A stretch of 64,000 nt of DNA from Furcasterigmium furcatum (lineage: Eukaryota > Ascomycota > Sordariomycetes > Glomerellales > Plectosphaerellaceae): NCBI GenBank assembly GCA_001599815.1, contig BCIA01000005.1, positions 3,542,472 through 3,606,471 on the forward strand, written 5' to 3'. The notes under the pieces were generated by a model. That model searched no databases and was not told the origin of the DNA. It saw only the letters and a list, made by a program, of their open reading frames with translations. Of the stretch, positions 45,367 to 57,516 are shown in pieces. How positions within the stretch are numbered: the stretch's first letter is position 1; each line of letters opens with the position of its first letter. Both the position numbers and the translations under genes were made by a program.

Positions 45367-47632
45367 GTTGGCGGATGTGTTTATTTGTGTGTAGGCGCGG
45401 AAGAGAGACGGGGAAGTATGTCTGTCTGTCTGACTGGCTGGAGAGAGGGAAGCAGGTGAACGCGAGTGGCTGGATGTCAGGAAACATAAACCAGCTCGAG
45501 GTCGGCGGCAGGGCGCTCGAGGCAGATATATATGTCTCAACGAGGAGGGTCCTCGCACCACCGCTTCCCGGGTTTCCGACACGACGGAGCTCGCGAGAAT
45601 AGCGCCGGCCAACAGATACGGCCGATTAATAAAACGCAGGGGCGAGCTACCCACGAAGGGCTACGAGCCGGGCAATCGGACGGCTGTCACGGCAGCCGCG
45701 GACCCCATCGCGCGCCGCCGCCGGAGGGCGTGAGGCATTTCCACGTAATATCCAGCGGCGCCCTTCCTCGCGCCATCGCAGACGGTTGCGCTAGGATACC
45801 CCCCATCACCCTTGACGGCCCCCTGGATTTACCCCGTTCGCGACCGAATGGGGTGGTGGCACATCGACCGAGTAAGCCCCGCGAAAGCCCGGAGCCGCTG
45901 AGATGTTGAATCAGTTGCGCCGGAGATTCCCTGCTCTTGCACAATGGTGCTTCCGGGGGTTCCCTGCGATGGCCGGATTCTACTGTTTGAGGACGGGAAG
46001 CATGCCTCACGACCAAGACGACGAGGCAGGATGGCTGGACCAGGTTGACAACAAACCCGAGAACGAGAGCAGCTGCTGATGCGTGAGCGCTACACCAGTA
46101 GTACCCAGGATGGTGGGAAGTGCAGTAAGACGTTTTCCGACCAGCTGTTCGCCAACACGAAAAAGATTCCGTGGAAGGGGGGGAGAGGGACTGAGACCGG
46201 CGGGAATGGCGATGGGAGGGTACATGTCTTGGTATGCAAGATCCCCGACTTCTAGAAGTATTCCAAGTCCTGCGACAAAAGCTTGTTCCGTGTGGGGAAA
46301 GTCTTGGGACCACTTCGCGCTGTGGGGGTCTGTTTTCTCTCACTCACTACAATCGGCTCGCTGCTCCCGACTCCCGACCTCCTGCGTCCCGCGACTCGCG
46401 ACGCCGATGCTGCTTGCGATTGGCGGTGTGGCGAGCCGCCAGATCCGGGCCCCGGAGGCGGGCGACGGCGAGCGCCATGCGACAAGTCCGCGGGAGTCTG
46501 TTCTGCTGCTGCTCGTAATTTCCTAGGGCATACGTGTATCACCACTGACAGGAAAGTGAAGGCTGACGAACCGCCGGCATGTCGGTTTCATGATGGCCCG
46601 GCCGGGTTTGATCGAGTTGTCCGTTATTCGGGCTCGAAGTCCTGTCTGCCTCCCTTCCTCAGGACGGCTCTACTGGTCAACATCCAGGCCGGTGCCCGCC
46701 ATCTCAACCAGACTTCGACTCAGCAGGATGTGTCTTTTCTTTGGGCGCCTAATTCTGGCGGTCAATCTTCCTCACGCCGCCCGCCAGACTCCCGCATCCT
46801 CGCGATAATTCTTCCCGAGCACTCAACTCCCGAGATCTGCGTGGGGAAACCGACCGGCTGCATTCCCGGTCTGCACGCGGTCCAAAGACAGGCCAGCCCG
46901 GTGACATCAGAAGGCGGAACGGTCCAGCGTCGAGGTCTCTTTGAGTTCTGGTTAGCTTCATCCCGCACCCCCGACCTTGCCATCCCTCTCCACGGGGTAA
47001 GCCAAGAGACTCCCGGCTTTGGCCGAATCTGCCCTTCCATGGACCATGGTTCTGAAAGTTGTTGAGAACTGCCGATAGCAACAATCCTATTGTCCCATCG
47101 GGCCCGCCTGATGCATGGGCCCATCACTCCGGGGCCACTAATGAGGTTCTGGAGTCTGGAATCAAGCTTCCTGCTGATCAAGGTTATGCGGCACTTGGGA
47201 TTGGAAGATCTTGAACAGCTTGCTTCAGTTGTATTCTATGGGGAAACACCCTACCAATCTCATCTAAAGAACATATGCTACCTTGCCCAGTACTAGGAGG
47301 CACCAGGAATAATCAGTCCAATGGCCATGTAATTGCTCTGAGGCAACCACACGCCTCCGCAGCTCTGTATCACGACCCATCGTCGGGATTCGTTCGACAC
47401 TTGAGCTCAGCATGTCTGGCTTCAGTCACTTGCTGCCCCTCCCTCATGTCAACACACGCTCACACACGCCGAATGCCAGACCGCCTAACAATGCACCCGG
47501 TTCATTCCATTCATGAACAGCTATACTAACGGTAAGGAAGAGGTATTGTGGTACAGTCTACAACGGCGGTACTACCCGGGTTGTGCGCGCCCGTCAAGTC
47601 ATGGAGGTATCTATGGTCCCCGCTGCATCTCT
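45367..47632. other. Gene-free region of 2.3 kb
   Basis: Lies upstream of the 69-residue gene and downstream of IDH1. The longest frame (46283-47065, +) opens with TTG and has no domain-like segment, so it was not called. No tRNA, repeat array or transposon end was seen. Confidence 0.4.
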
Positions 47633-49128
47633 TTACAGCCTGGAGATAATGGCGCCGGCGTACTCGGAGGTCTTGGCCTTGCCGCCCAGGTCGCCGGTGA
47701 GCGTCTTGCCCTCGGCCAGGGTGTCGAACGCGGCCCTCTCGATCCTGTCGGCGTACTCGGTCAGGTTCATGTGCCTCAGCATCATCGTGGAGCTGAGCAG
47801 CAGCGCGGTGGGGTTGGCCAGGCCCTTGCCGGCGATGTCGGGGGCGGAGCCGTGGACGGCCTCGAAGATGGAGCACTCGTCGCCGATGTTGCCCGAGGGC
47901 GTCAGGCCGAGACCGCCGATGAGGCCGGCGCACATGTCGGACAGAATGTCACCGTACAGGTTGGGCATGACCAGAACCTTGTCGTTGTAGGGGACGGGGT
48001 CGGTGACCATCTTGAGGCACGAGTTGTCGAGCAGCTCGGCATCGAACTCGATGTTGGGGAAGTCCTTGGCGACCTCGCGGCCGACGTTGAGGAAGAGGCC
48101 GTCCGACATCTTCATGATGGTGGCCTTGTGCACGACGCGGACCTTCTTGCGGCCGATGGCCTCGGCGTGCTGGAAGGCGAAGCGCAGGACGCGCTCGCTG
48201 GCCTCGCGGGTGATGAGCTTGATGCTCTGGACGACGCCGTCAACGACGACGTGCTCGATGCCAGAGTACTCGCCCTCGGTGTTCTCACGGATGAGGACCG
48301 TGTCGACGTTGCTGTAGGGGGTCTCGTAGCCGGCGACGGTGCGGCAGGGACGCAGGTTGGCGAACAGGTTGAAGGTACGGCGGAGGGTCAGGTTCAGGGA
48401 GACGTGGCCCTTGCCAATGGGGGTCTGCGGGCGTTGCTATCAGTCGGGGTGCCCGGCAACAAACAGAGTCTCTGCTCGGGTCACTTACAGCAAGGGGGCC
48501 CTTCAGGGCGATCTTGTTCCTCTGGATGCTCTCGATGGCGGCATCGGGGATGGCGGTCTTGCCATCCTTGAGGATGGGGGTGACATCGACGGGCTCCCAG
48601 GTGACGGGGGCCTAGATCATACTGGTCAGTGTCTGGTTGGAGCCGGCGCATCAGCCTTGCGGCGGCTGGACTGCGAACTCACCTTGGCGGCAGCGAAGAT
48701 GTCCTTGACGGCCTCGGAGATCTCGGGGCCAATGCCGTCACCCTCGATCAAGCTGACAGCGAAGTTGCCCTACATCCACCCGTGTTAGCCATGTCCATTG
48801 TGGTCGTGTACCGCACATGCGCAGCCTTGGCTATCGTCGAATCACTGAGTGATTTACGCCGGCCATTGATCGCATGTGATGGGCCAGGCGGCAGTCGGCT
48901 GAAACGTACGTTGGAGTCCTTGACGCCGTTGAACTTGGCCACCCGCTCGGCCTGCGAAGCGAAGTATCTCTGGTTCTGTTCACAGTAAACACCGGTTAGC
49001 GAGGCTGCCCGAAACACGACCGACCGCGAGGCTATTCGCACCTGGAGGGTGATGGCACCAGCAGCGCGGGGGGCGATGCGGAGGGATTGCCTCCCAATGG
49101 GCGCGGAGAAGACACGGGCGGCCAGCAT
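47633..49128 (-). CDS. IDH1: NAD-dependent isocitrate dehydrogenase subunit 1, mitochondrial, 384 aa
   Basis: Five exons: 49128-49042, 48975-48910, 48769-48683, 48611-48489 and 48424-47633. All four introns are in phase 0. IDH1 is the regulatory subunit of the octameric NAD-IDH, which converts isocitrate to 2-oxoglutarate in the TCA cycle; in yeast Idh1 binds the activator AMP while Idh2 is catalytic. Residues 1-30 are an Arg/Ala-rich matrix presequence. IEGDGIGPEI lies near 60, the block IRENTEGEYSGIEHVVVDG near 190, and the isocitrate/isopropylmalate dehydrogenase signature NLYGDILSDMCAGLIGGLGL near 283. The length is typical of fungal subunits. Assignment to subunit 1 rather than 2 rests on overall resemblance and is the weaker part of the call. 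Confidence 0.92.
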
Positions 49129-49721
49129 TGTGTATGTGTCGAAAGCAATTGAGTTGAACCTGACAGCTGCGCGACGATTGGAAAAGAAACCGGCCGGAAA
49201 ATGTCGAATAGTCCTGGTTGGAGAAACCTTGGATGGCAGGTTGTAGAGAAATCGAAAATCCGACGGCATGAAATCAAGGCCGAGCCGATCCGTGTAAACA
49301 GCGACGAAATCCGAGCTTGGCGCCACATAGCGTGTGGCGCAACCGCCGAAAATGCCGCCTCTAGGTGTGGCGGCTCGGTCGGGCGGCAAACGGGTCGGAA
49401 GATCTCAGTCCCGCAGCAAGTCGGCCGAGCCTCGGTCTGTGACCAATGGTGCTCGGTGAACGAGCCTCGCGTGGGTGCGTTGTACCTGGCTCCATCTCCA
49501 AAGCGTCGCAAGTCCACCAGCTCTCGGTCACCGATTGCACGTTCATTGTCGCATCACACCCGCCGCCGGCACCGGCAATCCGTGTCACCAGTTCAGCAGC
49601 TCACATACCGCTGACTCAACGGCCTGGCGGCCCCGTCCCATCACAACTATTTAGCCCCAATGCCAGCCAGATAGAGCTGCTCGAAGGTCCCCTCCAACAG
49701 ACATCTCCGAAAGTCGACATC
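49129..49721. promoter_or_regulatory. Divergent promoter of IDH1 and SEC5, with a CCAAT box
   Basis: A 593-base gap between divergent start codons. GACCAATGG with CCAAT at 49443-49447 sits near the middle, about 315 bases from the IDH1 ATG. CCAAT-binding Hap complexes control TCA-cycle genes in yeast and other fungi, so this is a plausible site, by inference only. Confidence 0.4.
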
Positions 49722-52700
49722 ATGGGTGACTACGAGCGATCAGTCCTCGAATTCTACGGGCTTCCGAATGCCTATCCGAACGAATGGCCAGCCGAGAAAA
49801 ATGCTAGCGACGGGTCCGACGATGAGGCCGAAAAGGCCACCAAACTGGGCCGCCGGAAGTCCAGATATCAAGCCCTAGAGCGGGCAGTCAGTGACCGAAG
49901 GAGCACCATACCGGGATCACAGTCCGAGAAGGGCGGAGTCGGCAACATCGTGCAGAGGGACGAGCCGGACCCCCTGGGTACCACGGACAGCGTTGTCAGA
50001 ACATTGCGGCAGCTCGGGCTGCCTGTGCAGGACGATCCAAGGCTACGTATGTTGTTGTCCCTCAGTCTCTCCTGTACCATGTGATGTGGCACTGACAGTG
50101 TGCGCCTTAGGGAACCGATTCCTCCTTTCGTCCACCACTTTCTCGCCAGCCCTTTTCCTTTCGCAGATGCACGCGACTGCCGACACCCAAAGCTTGTTAT
50201 CGGGCCTTGACGTACTGTCGCAGTCAATCGATCAAAAGTCGGCGTCATTGAAGGTGCTGGTGGAAAGCAATTTCGAGCGATTCGTCAAGGCAAAGGCGAC
50301 TATAGATAATGTCTATAAGGAGATGAAGTATCGTGGCAGCGAGCCTCCACCGACGCCTACCCACCGACGAGCACACTCCCGCCATGCTAGCAGGACTAGC
50401 TTTCGCAACAGCAGCAGCGGCATGGGTCTCACCAGTAGTTCTCTCGCCTCGCCAGCTGTCGATTCCCGCAAGAAGAACGCCATAGTCAAGGAGAGCGAGT
50501 ATGGTGTTAGCGGCATCAAGACTCCTCTCCTTGAGGTATCTGCCAAGGCGGAAGACGTCTGGGGACCCGCTCTGGGAGGACAAGAGAAGGAAGAAGCTTT
50601 GAGGATCGTCTCGACGTATCTTGAACAGTTCAGGGAGTGCATCGAGCTGAGTTCTGCTGTGGCCGAGAGCATCAAGAGGCGCGACTACGAGACACTGGTG
50701 GAAGACTACAACAAGGCGCGAAGATTCGCCGACGACGCCCGCAGGGTATCCGAGTCTGTTGGCAGTGGCTCTGCGAGCGATGCGCAGCTTTATCAGCTTC
50801 TGCTTACTGCTCGCATGTGGCATGACGTGGAAGAGCAGATCCAGCAGTTCAAGCGGGACAACTTCCGGAGGCTTGTGTCGCTGCACGGCGCTCCGAAGAC
50901 GGGCAACTTGGCAGGACAGCCGCAAGACCAGCATATGGAGCTCATCAGCTTGCTCCTCGAGCTGGGTGTCGAGGACAACCCCATCTGGCTGTGGCTTGCC
51001 AGCCGCTACGAGTACCTGAAGGGCAAGATCCAGCAGAGCGGCGACCGTACCAAGGTCGAGATCGAAGTCCTGCGCAGGCGCTTGGCGAACGGCGAGAAAC
51101 CTGCGCCGCATCTCCTGGCCTCTCATCTTCGCGGCCTAGGTCGCCAATCCATCGAGAACAAGATCTCCTCTGTCGACACGGCGGATATCATCGAGCTGTG
51201 GGAAAAGATGGTGCATTTCTTGTCCTCCCTCTTGTCTTCTCAAGGCATCGTGGGCGAGGTCCTGGATTTTTGGAACACCGTTCAGGGGTTCGCTGAGGGC
51301 AAGACCCAGAGAACGCTGCCTGTCGGGTACAACGGCGAGTCCCGGCATCACCATGTGCTCACCGAGCAAGCGATGACCGACCTGCGAAAGGGGGTCCTCG
51401 AGCTTGTCGACATGATTCGAGACTCTGTCTTTGTCTTCTTTGCGGGCCTTCCCCCGGAAGACATCTCGCTGCTCTTCTCCCCTCTCCCCCAGACTCCGAG
51501 CACGCCAAAATCTGCGGGCATCCCAGGGGGACTGACGCCCACGGCTATGCGAGATCCCCGCTTCAACCTGGATGTCAACAACGTACCACCGCCATCGCCG
51601 AAGCGGGGTGAAGCCTGGGAGAAGTTTGCCTTTTGGCCCCCCTACTCCAACTCCGTCAGTGGCGTGCATTTCCTGTCCAAGATGCTCGCTCTCGTCGGCG
51701 CCGGAGCCGCGGACTTGGCCAGTATCGGCCCTATCAAGAATGCCGCCGACAGCGCCCTCTTGGAAGGGTTGAGAGCATTGGTCGGCGCTGCTCGTGAGCG
51801 GTGCGTTACGGCCATCTGTGCTGCCTGGAACAAGGACGCAGAGAACATCAAGTACGTCGAGGACTGGTACAGATCCGTAGACTTGGGCGACGTGACACGC
51901 ATGCCATCTACCTTCTCAGCATTCGAGGGCGCCCTGCTGGCCGGCATGCAGAAGATTCTGTATGTGTCCGAGGCAATGTCCAAGCCTGGCGCAGGGGATA
52001 TCGTCCTGCCACCACCGTCCAAACTACTCCAGATGGTAAGGAGCCAGTACGTCACGACGTTGTACAAGGCCCTCAGTGGGATGGTGGAGAACGCGGAACG
52101 GTCTGTCAAGAAGCCTGACGACGACTGGACAACCGACATTGAAGGCTCCCTTGCGACAACAGCACCGCCGCCAGCCAACAGCGGACGAGGTGTCCTTGAT
52201 GCTAGAGATAGGGTGAGTAGTGGTTTCTTCCCTCGACTAATTTTGACTCTCTAGCTGACGTGACATCAGAACGTTCGCATGCTCGTCACCCTGAGCAACC
52301 TGCAAGCCCTGCGTTCCCAGGTGGTGCCCGGCTTAAACACGCAGTTCGAGAACGCATTTTCTGTCAAGCTGACGGACGAGTCCAAGACAATCCGCGATGT
52401 GCTGGGTCAGATCGACGCCCGCCTATTTCAGTCGTACACCAAACCGTCCATCGAGACACTCCGCCGCATCGTCCGCGCGGGCATCACCGAGGATAACTGG
52501 GCGCTTCCCTCTGGAGAGAAGCCACGCGAGGCCAGGCCCTATGTTTACGAAACGCTCCTCTGTCTCGTCCTGGTGCACTCCCAGGTCTCGACCACGGCGC
52601 CTTCGCTCACGTCCCAGGTCCTGTCGTACCTACTCGAGCAAACCTCGCGGGAGCTGCTCGAGGCCTTCCGCTCTCGCGACAAGTACACCCTCGGCGGCCT

Positions 52701-53007
52701 CATGCAGGCAACGCTCGACGTCGAGTTCGTTGCGCAAACGCTCAGCCAGTACACGACGGACAAGGCCTCGCAGCTGCAGAGCGAGATCTACCAGGAACTC
52801 GATGGCCGCACGGATAACGATGCTCGGGCGCGGCTGCAGAGCGAGCTTCCCGACATGCGCAGCGTGCTCAAGCGTCTTAGGGAGGCGAGCAAGAACGAGT
52901 TTGCGTGCTTCAAGAAGCCCAAGAGGCCGGGCACGGGACCCGGCGGCAGCCTCGAGAGGCGGGGAACCGGCGATTCGACCTCGAGCGCCGGTGCAGGCAG
53001 GATCTAG
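49722..53007 (+). CDS. sec5: Exocyst complex component Sec5, 1054 aa
   Basis: Three exons: 49722-50046, 50111-52212 and 52270-53007, with introns of 64 and 57 nt. The exocyst is the eight-subunit tether that docks secretory vesicles at the plasma membrane before fusion; in hyphae it works at the tip. The start MGDYERSVLEFYGLPNAYP is the likely family start. The conserved N-terminal helical segment (SLLSGLDVLSQSIDQKSASL, then KVLVESNFERFVKAKATIDN) spans the first intron and has the CorEx coiled-coil character common to exocyst subunits. The long helical-bundle body follows, including LLLELGVEDNPIWLWLASRY and the C-terminal FVAQTLSQYTTDKASQLQSE. A Ser/Arg-rich insert lies at about 175-225. The protein ends in a disordered Gly/Ser tail. 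Confidence 0.9.
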
Positions 53008-53581
53008 GAGCACCGGCCCGCGGCTACGGGGGAGATCGAGCAGTGGCTGGCCATGGATGCCATGATGAACCTCAGCGGGCCGCCTCGTGCGAAGAAGAGG
53101 AAGGCACAGGGACCGCAGCGCACAGAGGCAGTGGGTGCTGGCGGGAGGCCCTGGCCGGTCTTCCGTGGTGTTCATACTGTGGGAGTGGATGGCTCGGCGG
53201 CTGTTGTTTAAGCGAAGCATTGTCCCTATAAAGTTTGTGCTACAATGTAGAGCAAATATGTAGCCCCTATGAAACGTTTCTCTGGCCCTCCCACGTGGGC
53301 AGTTCACGTTGCCCACTTGACATCTACGGTTCATAAAAAGGGGCGAAACTACTCCATCAATTTTGCTACGAAATGACTAAACACGAAAACTCCCTGATTT
53401 TCATTCATCATCACTGCTTTTCTCTGTCCCCGAACTCCGTCCGTCTTGTTTCCTGGCGCAGCGAGGCGCGAGTCGTTAGTGGTATACAGTAGAAACGGTC
53501 ATTATTCATTAGGTCCTCTCCCGCCGTGCGCTGATGCCCTGGCATGCATGTGTGGAGCAAATCGACGTTCGCGATCTCTCG
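53008..53581. other. Convergent 3' intergenic region
   Basis: About 575 bases between the stops of SEC5 (+) and the transcription-factor gene (-). It contains a CACGTG inside a longer palindrome (CCCACGTGGG) at about 53290 and no recognisable gene. Confidence 0.45.
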
Positions 53582-55955
53582 TCAAGACGTCTGCTCCTGA
53601 GGCGTGCTGGGCTGGGCCAGGGAGGTGTTCGCCTCGGTCTTGACCGCGGCGGCGTCTTGGCTGTTGGTGTCGGAGTCTCGCTGGGGAAGCAAAACGAGCC
53701 CCGAGAAGTGGAACTCGAGAGATCGGGAGCTCTCCGGGCTGAAAGCGCAGTGCTCGAGTCTGTGGGCTACGTCGTCGACTGGAGGGGGTCAGCGAATGCG
53801 TCAGGCAATCTGTTTGACGTGACTTACAGTGGAGGCTCAGTGCCTCAAAGAACTCAGCAATGGCGGGATCCTTGGGTTCGGAAACCGCCAGCCGTCCGTC
53901 GGGGCCCCTGAAAGTCTTGGGATGGGCCTTCCTCAGCGTCAGGAGCATCTTCAGGAGCTCTGCAATTTCGTGGCCTTGCGACGTGAAGTCGGATGGCGGG
54001 CGCTCCAGGGGCCAGCGCTGAAGGAAAGCGTCCATCTCCCACACCTTGATCGTCCAGGTTGTCTTCTCCAGACAGTGGAGGAGGATGAGAATGGCGAGAT
54101 AGACATCGAAGTGGATGCTTATTTTGCCGTTCTCGAGGCACCGCTGCAGTTCGCTGATGAGCTTTTGGGAGACGCTGTTCGCCTTGCGTTCGGCCGCCGC
54201 AGAGAGTTGCCAGGTCATTAGGTTATAAGTGTCTTGCTCGGTGCTGGCGACGTCTTCAGGCCCTCTAGGCACCAGCTCGCCCTGCCGTTCCTCGAAGATG
54301 CACCAACTGCGTTCGCGGTCGAGGATTTCGACCAGGCCCCAGAGGTCGATGGCTCTCCTGATGAGATCACCGGTCTTGTTCTCCGCCTTTTGGGCAAAAT
54401 CGAGGACGACGCGGATGAAGTGAGAAGGCTCCCTATCGATGAGAAGAGGCAGCATCTCGGCGAGGTAGGTCTCCATGCGGGCGGGCAAGTCTTCTCTGTT
54501 CTGGTCAATCATGACGACCTGATGGGGCTCTGCCGCCTTGCTCTGATCCTCTTTGCCATCCTCGGAGGGAGCCTGTCGGGGAGTCACCAGAGCTGCCAAG
54601 CTCATGGGGATACTATCGTTCCAAAGAGAGACACGCAGCTTGGTGCCGTTTTGAAGCAGCTGGTAGGTGCCGCGGGCCTGGTTGACCCGATTTTGGGCGA
54701 GAACGACAATCAGGCCAGCAGAGTACAGTGACAGTGACTGGCTCAGGTGAGTCCGAACACATGGGTAGGTCCAGTGACGGGGGCCTTGAATCTTGCGGCA
54801 CTGATCGCAAGGGTCGTTGAGGCCACAGGTTTTGCGCAAGATGCGGCAGCGAATGCAAGCACCCTTCTTCCGGGCGGCCTGAACCTCTTTGCGGCGACTG
54901 GGGGAGTAGGCCTTCCGCTTGTGCTCGCTGCGCAGGCCATTGCCGATAGACATGCGTGTTCCGCCTCGGATGGGCGTGGCGAGCTGGGCGGGACGCGCGG
55001 GTGCAGGCAGGATCGGGCTGTTAGCAACGTAGGACATTTCGCCCCATGGCTGATGGGCGGGAGGCGCGGGCTGGAGGGGCACGGGTTGGAGCTCTGGCTG
55101 AGTTTCGTTGGCAGGATCAGAGTGCGGCTCCGAAATGGGCGCCTCAGCAGATTCGAGCTTCGCAGGCTCAGGAGGGACATCTGGCATCTGAGAATCCGGA
55201 CTGTCCGTGGGCGCATCACGCAACTCCGTGTCGATGAGGGTGTTGCTGAGTCTCACAGTAGCTGCGGCGGCAGCAGCTGCGGCAGCCAAGCCCGAGGAGT
55301 CAACTGCGGTTGCGGGAGGGTGATTGGTAGCGGCTTGAAGGTGCTCAAGCTTCTCCTCGGCTGTGAGGTAGTTCAAGGGGTCAGAGGGGTCATCTGAGCC
55401 AGGTCAGCGAGTCCAAACAACAACAACAATGCGCAGGCCTTGTCGAAACTCACCCTTCCGTTCATGCTGGCCCAGTTCGTAGCTCGGCGGAGGGTTCTCC
55501 AGCGTGAACTGCTCTTGAAGCTCGAATCCGTTGCCGTGGTGGGCTTCAGGCTGGTGGTGCCCGTTCGCGTCTGGCACATCATCCCTCTGGAGGGGCCCCA
55601 GCTCGTTCGCGCCGACCTGACGCGATGCCTCTGCCAGCGTCCGCAGCGCAGACCAGGCCTCTGGCGCGTCGGGCGCAGGAGCGAGGCCATTGTCGAGCGG
55701 GTTGGAAAGGTTGATGGGACGTTGAGACGAAGGACCTGAGTGGAGCCCGGCGAAGCCCAGGGCGGCGTTGATTCTCTCCTCGGGCGTGATGGCGGGACAC
55801 TTCTCGGTGATGTGCTTGTGGAGGACCTCGCCCCTGCCCTTGGGGAAGTTCTCGCCGCACAGCCTGCACGTGTGAGGATACCGGTTGCTCGAGTCCGTGA
55901 GCTTCGGGCCTCGAGTGAAGTACTCGCCGATGATGGGATTCGGCTTTCTGCCCAT
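53582..55955 (-). CDS. BED-type plus Zn2Cys6 zinc-finger transcription factor, 754 aa
   Basis: Three exons: 55955-55454, 55393-53828 and 53778-53582, joined in phase 1 with 60- and 49-nt introns. The start is the ATG at 55955; the frame runs further upstream only through a TTG. A BED-like finger at about 30-53 has Cys30, Cys33, His46 or His48 and Cys53 (CRLCGENFPKGRGEVLHKHI). A poly-Ala tract lies at 204-212. A basic stretch (HKRKAYSPSRRKEVQAARKK) precedes a fungal Zn2Cys6 cluster with Cys347, 350, 357, 363, 366 and 379; the last spacing is 12 residues where 6-9 is usual. Residues 440-690 form a helical regulatory region. The C-terminus is Gln/Ser/Thr rich. Two different zinc modules in one protein are uncommon. 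The targets are unknown. Confidence 0.88.
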
Positions 55956-57516
55956 TCTGCCGGATGGCCCCGCGGTGAGCGGCCGGCGGGAGTTTTCGAG
56001 GCGACCAGGGCCTGGCTGGGGACGAGAGAACGATGCGGGATCGAAGATCGCCAGGGATCGCCAGAAAGGGATCGATTGGCCCGCGTCAATGGCTGCAAGC
56101 CGAATTCCTGTCGTGTTGTTGAATCCGCGGTCTGGGTAACTGCACTTTGATGGAAAGATTCTGCCTTCTGTGACCGACAAAAACTTTCACACCGCCCCCC
56201 ATTTCGGGAAGCTTAAAAACGGGGCCACCCGTCTGATTATCTCATTGGTTGGATCTGCCCCTCGCTAAGCAGGGTCTCTCCAAGCGACCCTTTTCTCAGT
56301 CCTCACCAGGGTCAGGTCACGTGAGGGTGCAGCAAGCTTTCACTTCCAAGCATGCATACCACAGATTTATTCTCATGCAAGCCACGCCCGATGGACCAAA
56401 TACATCCATGAACTCATGCCAGACCCGTCGTCCACACTAGATGCCGGTAGCTCTGGACCCTGAAGGCAAGGAGCTCGAGCTCCCTAGCGAATCCCAGCTT
56501 CCAGCGCGTTGCCCCGAGTCAGGGATTTGGGAATTGCGGACGACTTCGTCTTGAGCAGTGCCCGAATGCTGGCCTCAGTTGGCATGCCAAATCTGCCATC
56601 TCGCCGAATCGTCGTATCTATACTGTCCTGCATGCTGGTCTTGACCGATTATGGAACATTGGCTGAGATCAAACCTCAAGCCTGGATCAAGAGATCTCGT
56701 CTTCAACAATACGTAGCCATATTTCGATTGCCTTCGAGGGAGGGAAGGACCATACAATCCCAACCTTGAGGCTCGACCTGAAGAGTGGATGTAGGTACGG
56801 AACGGGGATCAGCGATGTTTCGAGATGTGCCTCCGGCCTCTGTCCACCCCGGCCCCGGCGCCGGCATTGGTATTGGCGGACAGCGCCCCGTGCCAAGATG
56901 TCGCCAACGGCCCGTGAGGCTCGTTCCCTCATCTGCCCGGAGATTGTATCCAGAGGTTGGTCGCGCGCTTCTCAACAATCACGCTTCTCCTGTCATTCCG
57001 CTGCTGTATTGTTGCGTTCGTGCATCATTTCGACCGTTTCGTGGGCCTCTTTTTGGATGAGTCTCCTGGTTTACTTTCATACCTCCTGTCGCCTTCGACC
57101 TTCAGGGGTAAATGGCTGTCCTGAGTGCATGCATTAAGGCCTACTGGCCCCGATCTTCAAGTATCCGATATGCGGACTTTCGACCTTCTTGTATTACTTT
57201 CTGCCAGCGCCAGAGCGGTAGACAACATATACCTGTCCAGCTATTTGAAAATAGACGTTTAGAGGATCAAAGGCCTGGCAACGGACAAGCATACACATAC
57301 CACGGCGCGTGAGTCTGTTAGGTAATATCACAAAAACGCTCGATATGATGGTATTGAGAAATGGATAATACACAGACAGAGCCACACTAGTATCAAAATG
57401 ATGACCTGAACGCCATGCCGCCATGCTGACCGAGAGTGCAATGCCCGAGCAGCGCGCACCACAAGCACGGGGTATCAGTACAACGGCGATCCGAACCTGA
57501 TCCGCAAACCTCAAAA
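55956..57516. other. Intergenic region of 1.6 kb
   Basis: Holds the promoter of the transcription factor and the 3' flank of the TMEM184 gene. A CACGTG lies at about 56317. Short frames on the + strand (for example 56766-57137) open with TTG and have no protein character. No RNA gene was seen. Confidence 0.45.

Noticed and set aside
46283..47065. Plus-strand frame of 260 codons
   Set aside because: It opens with TTG, has no domain-like segment, and its amino-acid composition is that of translated non-coding GC-rich DNA.
47513..48571. 352-codon antisense frame opposite IDH1
   Set aside because: It is fully opposite an unambiguous gene with strong codon bias; its Gly/Val/Asp/Leu-rich composition is typical of such shadows.
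3550..49128. L-2-hydroxyglutarate dehydrogenase and NAD-isocitrate dehydrogenase in one window as a 2-oxoglutarate gene cluster
   Set aside because: They lie over 40 kb apart with many unrelated genes between; both are ordinary housekeeping genes and no shared control is visible.
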